64,000 nucleotides of DNA from Thalassospira lohafexi (GCF_002844275.1 NZ_NXGX01000002.1:496001-560000); one strand, 5' to 3'. Counted from the stretch's first letter, positions 26,130 through 34,867 are shown. The notes: a model not told the origin generated them from the sequence alone. A program made the numbers and translations.

Positions 26130-27716
26130 ATGCCGAATATAATGTCCCATTATAGCACCATCCGTTTCGTACTTGGCGATCAGCTGAGCCGATCCCTGTC
26201 GAGCCTGTCTGATGCCAATCCCGATCATGACCTGATTGTCATGGCCGAACCACGGTGCGAGGCACGCTATGTTGCGCATCATCGTCAAAAGATTGTCCTG
26301 GTCCTATCGGCCATGCGCCATTTTGCCGCCGAGTTGCGCGAACAAGGCTTCACTGTCGAATATTTTGATTACACACATCACCCAACAGACAGTTTCACCG
26401 ATGCGCTGCAATTGGCGGTGTCCAAGCACGATATATCGTCCGTGATCATTACCGAACCCGGCGAATGGCGGGTCCGGCGCGAGATTGATCGATGGCCACA
26501 AGAAGCCAATGTCTCACTGACCATTCGCCCTGATGACCGTTTCTTTGCTCCGTTGTCTGCCTTTGCAGACTTTGCCGAGGGCAGAAAAGAATTGCGGATG
26601 GAATATTTCTATCGCGGCTTGCGACGTGACACCGGAATTCTGATGGAACCCGATGGTACGCCCGTCGGCGGTCAGTGGAATTTTGATCACGACAATCGCA
26701 AACGTCTGCCCGACGATGTCACGCCCCCTGCCCCAAAATCGTTTTCGCCAAACGATCTTACCCAGAAACTTCTGGCGACAGTGACCGACGATTTTCCAGA
26801 CGCGATTGGTACGGTGGATACATTTGGCTGGGCGGTAACGCGACAAGATGCACTGGAAGCACTTGATCATTTCATCACCCATCGACTGCCCAAGTTTGGC
26901 GATTATCAGGATGCGATGACGGTTAAAAGTCCCACCGTTTATCATTCCCTGATCAGCCCCTATATCAATGTTGGCCTATTGTTACCCGATGAAGTCTGTC
27001 GCGCGGCCGAACGGGCCTATTATGACGGCATGGCCCCCTTAAACGCAGTTGAAGGATTTATTCGCCAAATTCTGGGCTGGCGGGAATATGTTCGCGGGCT
27101 GTATTGGTTCGTGGGGCCAGATTACGGAAAAGACAATTATTTCAAGGCAGAACGACCCCTTCCTGATTTTTTCTGGACTGGGGATGTGCCGATGAACTGC
27201 CTGCATCAGGCGATTGGTGAGACTCTTGAAAACGCCTATGGTCATCATATCCAACGCCTTATGGTCATTGGTAATTTTGCATTGCTGACTGGACTTGACC
27301 CCAAAGAGGTCTGCGACTGGTATCTTGGCGTTTACATTGATGCGTTTGAATGGGTCGAGTTGCCCAATACATTCGGCATGGCGCTTTATGCTGATGGCGG
27401 GGTCATGGCATCAAAACCCTATGCCGCCAGTGGTAAATATATCGACCGAATGTCGGATTATTGCGCTGAATGCCAGTTTTCACCGCGCAAGAACACTGGT
27501 CCGGATGCTTGTCCGTTTAATGCGCTGTATTGGCACTTCCTTGATCGTAATGCCGATAAACTTGGTAAAAACCCGCGCCTTGGCATGCCCTATCGCAACT
27601 GGGCCCGAATGAAAGATGATACGAAACGCGATCTGATCACGCAGGCTGATATTTTCCTGCGCCAGCTTGATGGCGGCAAGCTGATCAAACGTCCGGAACA
27701 ACCCACCTTGTTATGA
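26130..27716 (+). CDS. Iron-sulfur bacterial cryptochrome/photolyase (FeS-BCP, (6-4) photolyase type)
   Basis: The protein of about 528 residues belongs to the deoxyribodipyrimidine photolyase-related family, whose characterised member PhrB of Agrobacterium repairs (6-4) photoproducts. The N-terminal antenna domain starts IRFVLGDQLSRSL. The C-terminal FAD domain contains GFIRQILGWREYVRGLYW. The [4Fe-4S] cysteines follow the C-x2-C-x12-C spacing of PhrB (CAEC at about residue 445, then GPDACPFNALYW), with the first cysteine probably in KEVCDWYLG. The start is uncertain: GTG 26127, ATG 26130 or ATG 26142 are all possible. Divergent from bfr. Confidence 0.92.
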   Translation: MPNIMSHYSTIRFVLGDQLSRSLSSLSDANPDHDLIVMAEPRCEARYVAHHRQKIVLVLSAMRHFAAELREQGFTVEYFDYTHHPTDSFTDALQLAVSKHDISSVIITEPGEWRVRREIDRWPQEANVSLTIRPDDRFFAPLSAFADFAEGRKELRMEYFYRGLRRDTGILMEPDGTPVGGQWNFDHDNRKRLPDDVTPPAPKSFSPNDLTQKLLATVTDDFPDAIGTVDTFGWAVTRQDALEALDHFITHRLPKFGDYQDAMTVKSPTVYHSLISPYINVGLLLPDEVCRAAERAYYDGMAPLNAVEGFIRQILGWREYVRGLYWFVGPDYGKDNYFKAERPLPDFFWTGDVPMNCLHQAIGETLENAYGHHIQRLMVIGNFALLTGLDPKEVCDWYLGVYIDAFEWVELPNTFGMALYADGGVMASKPYAASGKYIDRMSDYCAECQFSPRKNTGPDACPFNALYWHFLDRNADKLGKNPRLGMPYRNWARMKDDTKRDLITQADIFLRQLDGGKLIKRPEQPTLL

Positions 27717-27950
27717 AGGGTACTTTTCGAAACATGTCAGAAATCAAAGGGAATCTGCGTATCTGACGTATCACGACCACTGGCGGGTCTGCGTTATTTG
27801 ATGGTACGACTGCCGCGCTGATCAACAATTTGGCGGGCTTGATCGCGGAAGGTGTCATTCTTGCGAATGGCCCAAATTTCTGTGTGTGCACGGCGTGCAG
27901 ATCGGTTTGGGCTCTTAAGTCCCCGCCCCAAACACACCTCCAGAAACACA
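27717..27950. other. Gap after the photolyase gene, no gene seen
   Basis: About 230 bases (304 up to the DUF1127 stop). Overlapping open frames on both strands have no recognisable features. Confidence 0.5.
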
Positions 27951-27951
27951 A

Positions 27952-27975
27952 AAAGCCGGACAGATGTCCGGCTTT
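27952..27975 (-). terminator. Terminator of the DUF1127 gene
   Basis: Stem AAAGCCGGACA / TGTCCGGCTTT with a 2-base centre, followed on the minus strand by TTTGTGTTTC. Confidence 0.8.
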
Positions 27976-28020
27976 CGCATGGCATTCCCTTATTGAAAGG
28001 GCGCCTATATATCGCTGGCG

Positions 28021-28185
28021 TTATGCAATCGCGTCGCGAGCTGCCTTACGTGCAACGTCTCGGATCTGCCATGGGGAAATCCCGACATCATCAAGGTCGC
28101 GTTTATCAAGACCGTAAAGTTCATTCGCAACAGAGCGAGCATAGGCCCAACGGCGAACAGCAACAAAAATACTAGATAAGATCAT
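28021..28185 (-). CDS. Small DUF1127 protein
   Basis: A 54-residue basic protein reading MILSSIFVAVRRWAYARSV at the start and ending with the DUF1127 core, ELYGLDKRDLDDVGIS followed by IRDVARKAARDAIA. Small DUF1127 proteins in alphaproteobacteria have been tied to RNA turnover and to phosphate and carbon metabolism, often under stress or sRNA control. A perfect AAGGAGGTT ribosome-binding site (28190-28198) precedes the start, suggesting strong translation. It is monocistronic with its own terminator. It is too short for most gene finders, but start, RBS, domain and terminator agree. Confidence 0.88.
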   Translation of the reverse strand: MILSSIFVAVRRWAYARSVANELYGLDKRDLDDVGISPWQIRDVARKAARDAIA

Positions 28186-28630
28186 GTTGAACCTCCTTGG
28201 GTTACTAAAAAAGAACGCGGCCTAAAGCCTGATCGTTTTGAGCTTCTGTATTTGTTGGCGCGTTCTGCTCGTCAACTTCTGCGATGCAATATGCCCAAAA
28301 CTCTTTCGATCCTCAATTACCTAAGTTTGCATATCATCTATTCCAAAAATTCACAGATAGCAGCGTATCGCTGGAACTTACCGTTAAGCTTTGGACTAAT
28401 AGCCATGTTTTTCGCGCGACATTGGTAACAGCCACACATGGCCAAACTACACCGCAACGCAACAATTTCGCTATTGCCTAACGATTTCTTCTCTCCCCCT
28501 AACACCATATAATCTGCATTAATTTTCCGCGCTGATGCTAGAAAGACACCCACTTCACAGTCCATATATTAGAGCTGAAACATTTACACAGCGACATCAA
28601 TTTATTGAGGAAAACAAAGAGATACAGACC

Positions 28631-28646
28631 ATGTTAGCGCTAACAT
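28631..28646. promoter_or_regulatory. Perfect palindrome, LacI-family-like operator
   Basis: ATGTTAGCGCTAACAT is a perfect 16-bp palindrome with the central CG typical of LacI/GalR-family operators. It lies 125 bases before the first binding-protein gene, next to the direct repeats. No LacI-type gene is in the window. Confidence 0.65.
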
Positions 28647-28653
28647 TTTTTGG

Positions 28654-28673
28654 TAACAATTTGTTTCAATTTG
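28654..28673 (+). promoter_or_regulatory. Tandem 10-bp direct repeat upstream of binding-protein gene 1
   Basis: TAACAATTTG directly followed by TTTCAATTTG (8 of 10 identical) looks like an OmpR/PhoB-class response-regulator site. The same element stands at 30324-30343 before gene 2. In both places GTTACAG follows at the same distance. Confidence 0.55.
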
Positions 28674-28770
28674 CCCCTTAGACGTAATTCGTTACAGTTC
28701 TGTAAGTGCAAACATTCTGATCTGCTTGTTAAGGTCCTCCGGTCAAAATAAAAAATTCCGGGAGGAAAAA

Positions 28771-30051
28771 ATGAACCGCACATATAAATTTTCAAAACGC
28801 CTTGCCTTACGCGCAGCGATCTGTCTGCCCGCTTTGCTCCTGAACCTAACCGCCGCACAAGCAGAACCAACAGTTGAGGTTCTGCACTACTGGACGTCCG
28901 GTGGGGAAGCCAAGGCTGCAGCGGCACTCAAAAAGGACTTTGAAGATCACGGTGGAAAATGGATCGACAGCCCGGTTGCCGGTGGTGGCGGATCCGCCGC
29001 AATGACCGTTTTGCGGTCACGGGTTCTTTCAGGAGACGCCCCAACAGCCGTACAACTTAAAAGTCCTGCCATTCAAGAATGGGCGGATCAGGGCGCATTG
29101 GCGAACCTTGATGAGGTCGCAGAAAAAGAACACTGGAACGATGTCCTGCCCAAACGATTGCAAACATTGATGCAGTATGACGGCCATTATGTTGCAGTAC
29201 CGGTGAACATTCACCGGACAGACATGATCTGGGCAAATCCCAAACTTCTTGCCAGTGTCGGAGCAACGGAAGTTCCCAAATCATGGGACGAATTCAACAC
29301 CGTGGCCGAAAAACTTCAGGCGAAAGGTGTCATCCCACTCGCAATTGGTGGTCAGCCCTGGCAGGAAACTATTCTTTTCGAGAACGTCGTTCTGGGAATT
29401 GGTGGCACCGACTTTTATCAAAAGGCATTGATCGACCTTGATGAAGATGCCCTGAAATCGGACACGATGAAAAAGGTGTTCGATCAAATGCGCACCCTGC
29501 GCGGTTTCGTAGACGCCGACTTTTCCGGTCGAGACTGGAACCTTGCGACGGCCATGGTGATGAATGGCAAGGCGGCCATGCAGATCATGGGGGACTGGGC
29601 CAAAGGCGAATTCCTTGCTGCTGGCAAAGAACCGGGCAAGGATTTCCTGTGTGAAGCAACACCATCAAACGATGGCTATCTGTTTAACACCGACAGCTTT
29701 GCAATGTTTGACGTTTCGGGCGACGACAAAATTGCGGGTCAGAAACTTTTGGCCGAACTGATCGTTGGCGAAAAGTTCCAAGAGACCTTTAACCTTCTCA
29801 AAGGTTCCATCCCTGCCCGCCTTGGGGTGCCGATGGACGATTTCGACGAGTGCGCCCTGCAATCGGAAAAAGACATGCAGGATTCTCAGGTGTCTGATGG
29901 GTTCTTGCCATCAGTTGGGGTCGATATGGCATTGCCTGGTGCATTGACCGGGGCGATCGTCGATACAGTCACGTCACATTTCAATTCAGACATGGCATCA
30001 GAAAGTGCTGTCGCCAAGCTGCTTGAAAATATCAACCTTGCACGCGACTAA
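28771..30051 (+). CDS. Sugar ABC transporter substrate-binding protein, copy 1
   Basis: A periplasmic family 1 extracellular solute-binding protein of 426 residues, similar to the glucose/mannose-binding GtsA of Pseudomonas. A signal peptide (MNRTYKFSKRLALRAAICL to about AAQA) precedes the mature start EPTVEVLHYWTSGGEAKAAAAL. Further family markers are GGQPWQETILFE, RDWNLATAMVMNGKAAMQIMGDWAKGEF, and GYLFNTDSFAMF. GGGAGG lies 6 bases before the ATG at 28771. It closely resembles copy 2 downstream, including a run of 42 identical residues, but has its own promoter region and is followed by a stem-loop. Confidence 0.93.
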   Translation: MNRTYKFSKRLALRAAICLPALLLNLTAAQAEPTVEVLHYWTSGGEAKAAAALKKDFEDHGGKWIDSPVAGGGGSAAMTVLRSRVLSGDAPTAVQLKSPAIQEWADQGALANLDEVAEKEHWNDVLPKRLQTLMQYDGHYVAVPVNIHRTDMIWANPKLLASVGATEVPKSWDEFNTVAEKLQAKGVIPLAIGGQPWQETILFENVVLGIGGTDFYQKALIDLDEDALKSDTMKKVFDQMRTLRGFVDADFSGRDWNLATAMVMNGKAAMQIMGDWAKGEFLAAGKEPGKDFLCEATPSNDGYLFNTDSFAMFDVSGDDKIAGQKLLAELIVGEKFQETFNLLKGSIPARLGVPMDDFDECALQSEKDMQDSQVSDGFLPSVGVDMALPGALTGAIVDTVTSHFNSDMASESAVAKLLENINLARD

Positions 30052-30060
30052 AACAGGACG

Positions 30061-30100
30061 GACCCGTTGCATGTCAGCTTCAATGCGTGTGCAACGGGTC
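30061..30100 (+). terminator. Stem-loop after binding-protein gene 1
   Basis: Perfect 10-bp stem GACCCGTTGC / GCAACGGGTC with a 20-base loop, followed by ATTTCC; a terminator or mRNA stabiliser. Confidence 0.6.
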
Positions 30101-30443
30101 ATTTCCATATTTCAGCAACACAGAATTTCCGATCTTTCATACAAAAAAAATTTGATAACTTGGTAGCTTGATAAACTTGCACCTACCCACTTCGGACAAA
30201 GGCGCACAGGTTCGAGGCCAGTCCACCAACAATTATTCCCATGCGGAACAACTGTCATTCCGATGTGGTGGATAAAAATAATCGCCTGCTGGTGTATTAT
30301 CAGCATTTATCATGTTATTTTTGTAACACTTTGTTTCAGTTCGCATTCTGGAAACGCCCTGTTACAGTTTTGTGGATGCAATAGATCGCCTCTCGCAGCA
30401 TGTTGTCGCTGTAATTGGTTTAAAGCCAGGGAGGAAACATATA
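30101..30443. promoter_or_regulatory. Control region of binding-protein gene 2
   Basis: A gene-free stretch between the two binding-protein genes. Its right part is a second copy of the control region of gene 1: the direct repeat TAACACTTTG-TTTCAGTTCG at 30324-30343 and GTTACAGTTTTGTGGATGCAA from 30361. The LacI-like palindrome of gene 1 is not repeated here. The ribosome-binding site GGGAGGAAAC precedes the start. Confidence 0.6.
30324..30343 (+). promoter_or_regulatory. Tandem direct repeat upstream of binding-protein gene 2
   Basis: TAACACTTTG followed by TTTCAGTTCG matches the element at 28654-28673. The distance from GTAACA to the downstream GTTACAG is 38 bases at both loci, so the arrangement is conserved as a unit. 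Confidence 0.55.
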
Positions 30444-31706
30444 ATGTATCTGCGCAAAACCATCCTCGCCACAGGTGTGGCGTTATCAGCTCTCGCAACT
30501 GCCAGCTTTGCTCATGCCGAGCCAACCGCTGAAGTCCTGCATTGGTGGACTTCGGGCGGCGAAGCAAAAGCTGTCGCAGCTCTTAAAGAAGATTTTCAAG
30601 CCAAAGGCGGCAAATGGGTCGATAGCCCGGTCGCTGGTGGTGCTGGCGATGCAGCCATGACTGTTCTGCGTTCGCGCGTTCTGTCGGGTGATGCACCGGC
30701 TGCTGTGCAGCTTAAAGGTCCGGCGATCCAGGAATGGGCCGAAGAAGGCGCACTTGCTGATCTCAACGACGTTGCCGCAGCCGAAAATTGGGATGATGTC
30801 ATTCCGGCAGCAATCCAGGACGTCATGAAGTACGAAGGCGACTATGTTGCTGTTCCGGTGAACATCCACCGCGTTGACTGGATCTGGGCAAACCCGACCC
30901 TTCTGGCGAAAGTCGGTGCTGATACGGTTCCGACCACTTGGGACGAGTTCAATGCCCTTGCTGACAAACTGCAGGCTGCTGGCATTACGCCGGTTGCCCA
31001 TGGTGGTCAGCCTTGGCAGGACGCAACCATCTTTGAAACCGTTGTTCTTGGCCTTGGCGGCCCGGAATTCTATCAGGAAGCACTGGTTGATCTGGACGAC
31101 GACGCACTGAATTCCGACACCATGAAAGCGGTGTTTGACCAGATGCGCAAAATCCGCGGGTATGTCGATGCTGACTTCCCGGGTCGTGACTGGAACCTTG
31201 CAACCGCAATGGTCATGAATGGCGATGCCGCCATGCAGATCATGGGTGACTGGGCCAAAGGCGAATTCCTTGCTGCTGGTAAAGTCCCGGGCAAAGACTT
31301 CCTTTGCGCACCGACCCCGTCAGAAAATGGTTACCTGTTCAACACCGACAGCTTTGCAATGTTCAACGTTTCGGGCGACGACAAAATCGCTGGTCAGAAA
31401 CTGCTTGCTGAGCTGATTGTTGGTGAAAAATTCCAGGAAACCTTCAACCTTCTCAAAGGTTCGATCCCGGCACGTCTTGGCGTTCCGATGGACAAGTTTG
31501 ATGATTGTGCGAAAAAATCCGAAGCTGACCTCAAGTCTGCTCAGGATGCTGGCGGCTTCCTGCCGTCGATGGCACATGGCATGGCGCTTCGCGGTCACCT
31601 TTCGGGTGCCATCGTTGACGTCGTGACAGCACATTTCAACTCCGACATGACGTCTGACGAAGCTGTCTCACGTCTTGTCGAAGCTGTTGAATTGGCCAAA
31701 GACTAA
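30444..31706 (+). CDS. Sugar ABC transporter substrate-binding protein, copy 2
   Basis: A 420-residue periplasmic binding protein, paralogous to copy 1. The signal peptide MYLRKTILATGVALSALAT to about FAHA is followed by EPTAEVLHWWTSGGEAKAV. The block from VSGDDKIAGQ to ARLGVPMD (42 residues, from about residue 310) is identical in the two copies, although the DNA differs at many third positions: an old duplication kept under strong protein-level constraint. This copy uses more GGT, GCT and AAA codons, as expected of a highly expressed gene. AGGGAGG precedes the ATG. It is probably the main binding protein of the downstream permease genes. Confidence 0.93.
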   Translation: MYLRKTILATGVALSALATASFAHAEPTAEVLHWWTSGGEAKAVAALKEDFQAKGGKWVDSPVAGGAGDAAMTVLRSRVLSGDAPAAVQLKGPAIQEWAEEGALADLNDVAAAENWDDVIPAAIQDVMKYEGDYVAVPVNIHRVDWIWANPTLLAKVGADTVPTTWDEFNALADKLQAAGITPVAHGGQPWQDATIFETVVLGLGGPEFYQEALVDLDDDALNSDTMKAVFDQMRKIRGYVDADFPGRDWNLATAMVMNGDAAMQIMGDWAKGEFLAAGKVPGKDFLCAPTPSENGYLFNTDSFAMFNVSGDDKIAGQKLLAELIVGEKFQETFNLLKGSIPARLGVPMDKFDDCAKKSEADLKSAQDAGGFLPSMAHGMALRGHLSGAIVDVVTAHFNSDMTSDEAVSRLVEAVELAKD

Positions 31707-31745
31707 TCTCATCTGATCAGAACAGTATTTCTGTCTGAATAGCGC

Positions 31746-31771
31746 GCAGGCTCCGGTTTTCCGGGGCCTGC
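31746..31771 (+). terminator. Stem-loop between binding-protein gene 2 and the permease genes
   Basis: Stem GCAGGC-t-CCGG / CCGG-g-GCCTGC with a TTTT loop, lying in the 97-base gap. It is likely a partial terminator or 3'-end protector that keeps binding-protein mRNA in excess over permease mRNA. Confidence 0.6.
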
Positions 31772-31803
31772 TTCCCACTACTTTAACTTTTGAGGCAAAG
31801 GGT

Positions 31804-32712
31804 ATGGGGGCTTCTCAAAGCACCGAAAGCAACCTGGCGGCCAGCATCCAACGTCATCTTTCCAAGATCGTGGTTGCACCGTCCTTTGCTGCGTCCCTGT
31901 TTTTCGTTTACGGGTTTATCCTGTGGACCGGCTATATGGCGTTTTCCAAGTCGCGCATGCTTCCCGTTTGGGATTGGGCAGGCTTGCGGCAATACGAACG
32001 TCTGTGGCAGATGGAACGCTGGCATGTTGCCATTGAAAACCTGTTTATATTTGGCGGTCTGTTTATTGTGACCTGCCTGTTTATCGGGTGCCTTTTGGCA
32101 GTTCTTCTCGATCAGCGTATTCGCGCCGAAGGCGCTCTTCGCACGATCTTTCTCTATCCGATGGCCCTGTCGTTCATTGTGACGGGTACTGTCTGGAAAT
32201 GGCTACTTAATCCGGGCCTTGGTCTTGAAAGCATGATGCATAACCTTGGCTGGGAGAGCTTCAAGTTCGACTGGCTGGTAAATTCAGACATGGCGATTTA
32301 CACCGTTGTAATTGCAGCCGTCTGGCAAGCATCGGGCTTTGTCATGGCAATGTTCCTTGCGGCATTGCGCGGCGTTGATCAAGACATCATTCGCGCAGCC
32401 TACATGGACGGTGCCAGCCTGCCCCGCATCTATTTCGGCATTATCATTCCGTCAATTCGCCCGGTCTTCCTGAGCGCGATTGTCGTTCTGGCCCATCTGG
32501 CCGTCAAAAGCTTTGATTTGGTCATCGCCCTTACCGGTGGCGGCCCGGGCTATTCATCCGATCTTCCGGCAACCTTCATGTACACCATGGCATTCCAGCG
32601 CAACCAGCTTGGTATTGGCGCGGCCAGTGCGATGATGATGTTGGCAACCGTTATGGCGATCATTGTGCCGTACCTGTATTCCGAACTGCGCGGAGGCAAG
32701 AAAAATGGCTGA
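31804..32712 (+). CDS. Sugar ABC transporter permease (MalF-like, first subunit)
   Basis: A 302-residue inner-membrane protein with about six membrane helices, the first near residues 23-45 (PSFAASLFFVYGFILWTGYMAF). The binding-protein-dependent transport EAA-type motif appears as AAYMDGASLPRIYFGIIIPSIRP. It pairs with the next gene to form the translocation channel. The start ATG at 31804 follows GAGGCAAAGGGT. It overlaps the second permease gene by 8 bases. Confidence 0.93.
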   Translation: MGASQSTESNLAASIQRHLSKIVVAPSFAASLFFVYGFILWTGYMAFSKSRMLPVWDWAGLRQYERLWQMERWHVAIENLFIFGGLFIVTCLFIGCLLAVLLDQRIRAEGALRTIFLYPMALSFIVTGTVWKWLLNPGLGLESMMHNLGWESFKFDWLVNSDMAIYTVVIAAVWQASGFVMAMFLAALRGVDQDIIRAAYMDGASLPRIYFGIIIPSIRPVFLSAIVVLAHLAVKSFDLVIALTGGGPGYSSDLPATFMYTMAFQRNQLGIGAASAMMMLATVMAIIVPYLYSELRGGKKNG

Positions 32713-33592
32713 TATTCAGACCTATAGCCAAGACGCAGGCTGGAAAAACGTCGTACTGCGCGGGTTGCTGTATCTCGTTTTGATCCTGTTTGCGATCTAC
32801 TACCTCTTCCCGCTGATTGTCATGATTTCAACTTCATTGAAGTCGCTTGACGAAATTCGCGAAGGCTCCCTGATTTCACTTCCGCGTGTCATCACATTTG
32901 ATGCCTGGAACTATGCCTGGAACGAGGCATGTGTCGGCGTGGAATGTACGGGTATCAAAATCTATTTCTGGAACTCGGTCAAAATGGCGGTTCCCGCTGT
33001 TCTGATTTCGACCTTCCTTGGTGCGATCAATGGCTATGCGCTGACCAAATTCCGGTTCAAGGGTGCGAACATCGTCTTTGCCCTTCTGCTGTTTGGCTGC
33101 TTCATTCCGTTTCAGGTCGTTCTGCTGCCAATGTCGCAGGTTCTTGGCAAGCTTGGTCTTGCCAGTTCGACCCCGGGCCTTGTGTTGGTCCACGTCGTTT
33201 ACGGCCTGTGCTTTACCACCCTGTTCTTCCGGAACTACTATGTTTCGATCCCCGACGAACTGGTTAAAGCAGCCACCATTGATGGTGCGGGTTTCTTCAC
33301 CATTTTCTGGCGTATCATTCTGCCGATCTCGACCCCGATCATCGTGGTTTCGGTCATCTGGCAGTTCACCCAGATCTGGAATGACTTCCTGTTTGGTGCC
33401 TCATTCGCCTCTGGCGCAAACGCACCAATGACTGTCGCACTCAACAATATCGTCAACACCACTACCGGCGTAAAGCAATACAACGTTGATATGGCCGCAG
33501 CCCTGCTGACGGGTCTTCCGACGTTGCTGGTTTATGTTCTGGCAGGCAAATACTTCGTCCGCGGCCTGACCGCTGGTTCGGTGAAGGGATAA
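32705..33592 (+). CDS. Sugar ABC transporter permease (MalG-like, second subunit)
   Basis: A 295-residue inner-membrane permease. The N-terminal helix is LYLVLILFAIYYLFPLIVM. The EAA motif is KAATIDGAGFFTIFWRIILPI, and the C-terminus ends with the typical GKYFVRGLTAGSVKG. The loop containing NEACVGVECTGIKIYFWNS is longer than in MalG and is shared with the GtsC-type family. The ATG at 32705 overlaps the previous stop, with GGAGG in the end of the upstream gene as ribosome-binding site. The ATPase gene follows after 4 bases. Confidence 0.93.
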   Translation: MADIQTYSQDAGWKNVVLRGLLYLVLILFAIYYLFPLIVMISTSLKSLDEIREGSLISLPRVITFDAWNYAWNEACVGVECTGIKIYFWNSVKMAVPAVLISTFLGAINGYALTKFRFKGANIVFALLLFGCFIPFQVVLLPMSQVLGKLGLASSTPGLVLVHVVYGLCFTTLFFRNYYVSIPDELVKAATIDGAGFFTIFWRIILPISTPIIVVSVIWQFTQIWNDFLFGASFASGANAPMTVALNNIVNTTTGVKQYNVDMAAALLTGLPTLLVYVLAGKYFVRGLTAGSVKG

Positions 33593-33596
33593 GCAA

Positions 33597-34709
33597 ATGG
33601 CATCACTCACCCTCGATAAAGTTCGCAAGGCATTTGGCCCTGTTGAAGTTCTCAAGGAAATCAACCTGTCGATTGACGATGGCGAGTTTCTCGTCCTTGT
33701 CGGTCCATCAGGTTGCGGTAAATCGACCCTTCTGAACCTGATTGCAGGTCTGGAAACGTCCACGGACGGGGAAATCCGCATTGGTGATCGCGTCATTAAC
33801 GACGTGCATCCCAAAGACCGTAACATCGCCATGGTGTTTCAGTCTTATGCACTCTATCCGAATATGACGGTGCGTAAGAACATCACCTTTGGTCTGGAAA
33901 TCCGTGGCGTCTCAAACGCGGAACGTGACAAGGCAGTTGCCGATGTCGCGAAACTTCTGCAGATCGAACCGCTTTTGGATCGCAAACCAGCCCAGCTTTC
34001 AGGTGGTCAGCGCCAGCGCGTTGCCATGGGTCGCGCACTTGTGCGCGATCCGGACATCTTCTTATTCGATGAGCCGCTGTCAAACCTTGATGCCAAGCTG
34101 CGCGTCGACATGCGTACCGAGATCAAGAAACTGCATCAGCGTCTTGGATCGACCATTGTCTATGTGACGCACGATCAAATCGAAGCCATGACCCTCGCAT
34201 CGCGGATCGCTGTCATGAAGGGCGGCATCCTGCAGCAGTTTGATACCCCGCAGAACATCTATGAGCGCCCGAACAACATGTTTGTTGCTGGCTTCATCGG
34301 CTCACCGTCGATGAACTTCATGGATGCGACCCTGCGCGATGAAAACGGCACGCTTTCGGTTCATATTGACCGCGAAGGCAGCCCGATCAGTCTTCCGCTG
34401 TTTGAAGCACCGGAAAGCTACCGCGCATATGCTGGCAAGAAGGTTGTCTTTGGCATCCGTCCTGAGGCGCTTACGCACAAACGTAGTAGCTCAGACTCTG
34501 CCGACAGCCAGTACGTCAATTTCGATAGCAAAGTCGAAGTGATCGAACCGACAGGTGCCGACACCATGACTGTGATTGAAATTGCCGGCAAAGAAATCGT
34601 CGCACGTGTCCGGCCAGACCGGGCACCGACACCGGGCGAGAGCATGACGTTCTCGGCCGACATGTCTCAGATCAGTCTGTTTGACCCGGATTCCGAGTTG
34701 CGGATCTGA
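33597..34709 (+). CDS. Sugar ABC transporter ATP-binding protein (UgpC/MalK type)
   Basis: A 370-residue cytoplasmic ATPase of the CUT1 class. It has Walker A GPSGCGKSTLLN, Q-loop VFQSYALYPNMTV, signature LSGGQRQRVAMGRALVRDP, Walker B IFLFDEPLSNLDAKL and the H-loop VTHDQIEAMTLA. The C-terminal third is a TOBE/MalK-like regulatory domain (residues about 240-370, GIRPEAL). It energises the two upstream permeases. Last gene of the operon, followed by two hairpins. Confidence 0.95.
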   Translation: MASLTLDKVRKAFGPVEVLKEINLSIDDGEFLVLVGPSGCGKSTLLNLIAGLETSTDGEIRIGDRVINDVHPKDRNIAMVFQSYALYPNMTVRKNITFGLEIRGVSNAERDKAVADVAKLLQIEPLLDRKPAQLSGGQRQRVAMGRALVRDPDIFLFDEPLSNLDAKLRVDMRTEIKKLHQRLGSTIVYVTHDQIEAMTLASRIAVMKGGILQQFDTPQNIYERPNNMFVAGFIGSPSMNFMDATLRDENGTLSVHIDREGSPISLPLFEAPESYRAYAGKKVVFGIRPEALTHKRSSSDSADSQYVNFDSKVEVIEPTGADTMTVIEIAGKEIVARVRPDRAPTPGESMTFSADMSQISLFDPDSELRI

Positions 34710-34716
34710 TCTGACT

Positions 34717-34755
34717 GGCGGGTGGTTCTGGGGGCCACCCGCCATTCTTCTTTTT
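34717..34755 (+). terminator. Sugar-transporter operon terminator
   Basis: Stem GGCGGGTGG / CCACCCGCC with a 9-base loop, followed by ATTCTTCTTTTTGG just after the ATPase gene. Confidence 0.85.
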
Positions 34756-34819
34756 GGCGTATGCCCAAATCGAAGGCGGCGTCAGAACATGCATCAAATG
34801 GCAGGTTCACGTAGATTGT

Positions 34820-34849
34820 AAACGGTCCCGATGTGGGCCGTTTTTTTTT
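34820..34849 (+). terminator. Second terminator in the convergent gap
   Basis: Stem AACGGTCC / GGGCCGTT (with G-U) followed by nine or ten T residues, between the transporter operon and the convergent kinase gene. Confidence 0.75.
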
Positions 34850-34867
34850 GTTACCGCATTCAACAGA

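Larger units (their letters stand above)
28186..28770. promoter_or_regulatory. Long intergenic region between DUF1127 and the sugar-binding protein gene
   Basis: A 585-base gene-free region with unusually AT-rich sequence. Its left part must carry the DUF1127 promoter (minus) and its right part the sugar-transporter promoter (plus). It holds the palindrome at 28631-28646, the direct repeats at 28654-28673 and GTTACAG at 28691-28697. No convincing gene is seen. Confidence 0.6.

Noticed and set aside
28284..28481. Short plus-strand frame in the gap before the sugar-binding protein gene
   Set aside because: AT-rich, no ribosome-binding site and no family features; treated as non-coding.
34820..34849. 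Possible attenuator of the kinase gene
   Set aside because: The T-run is on the plus strand, in the convergent gap, so it serves the transporter operon, not the kinase.
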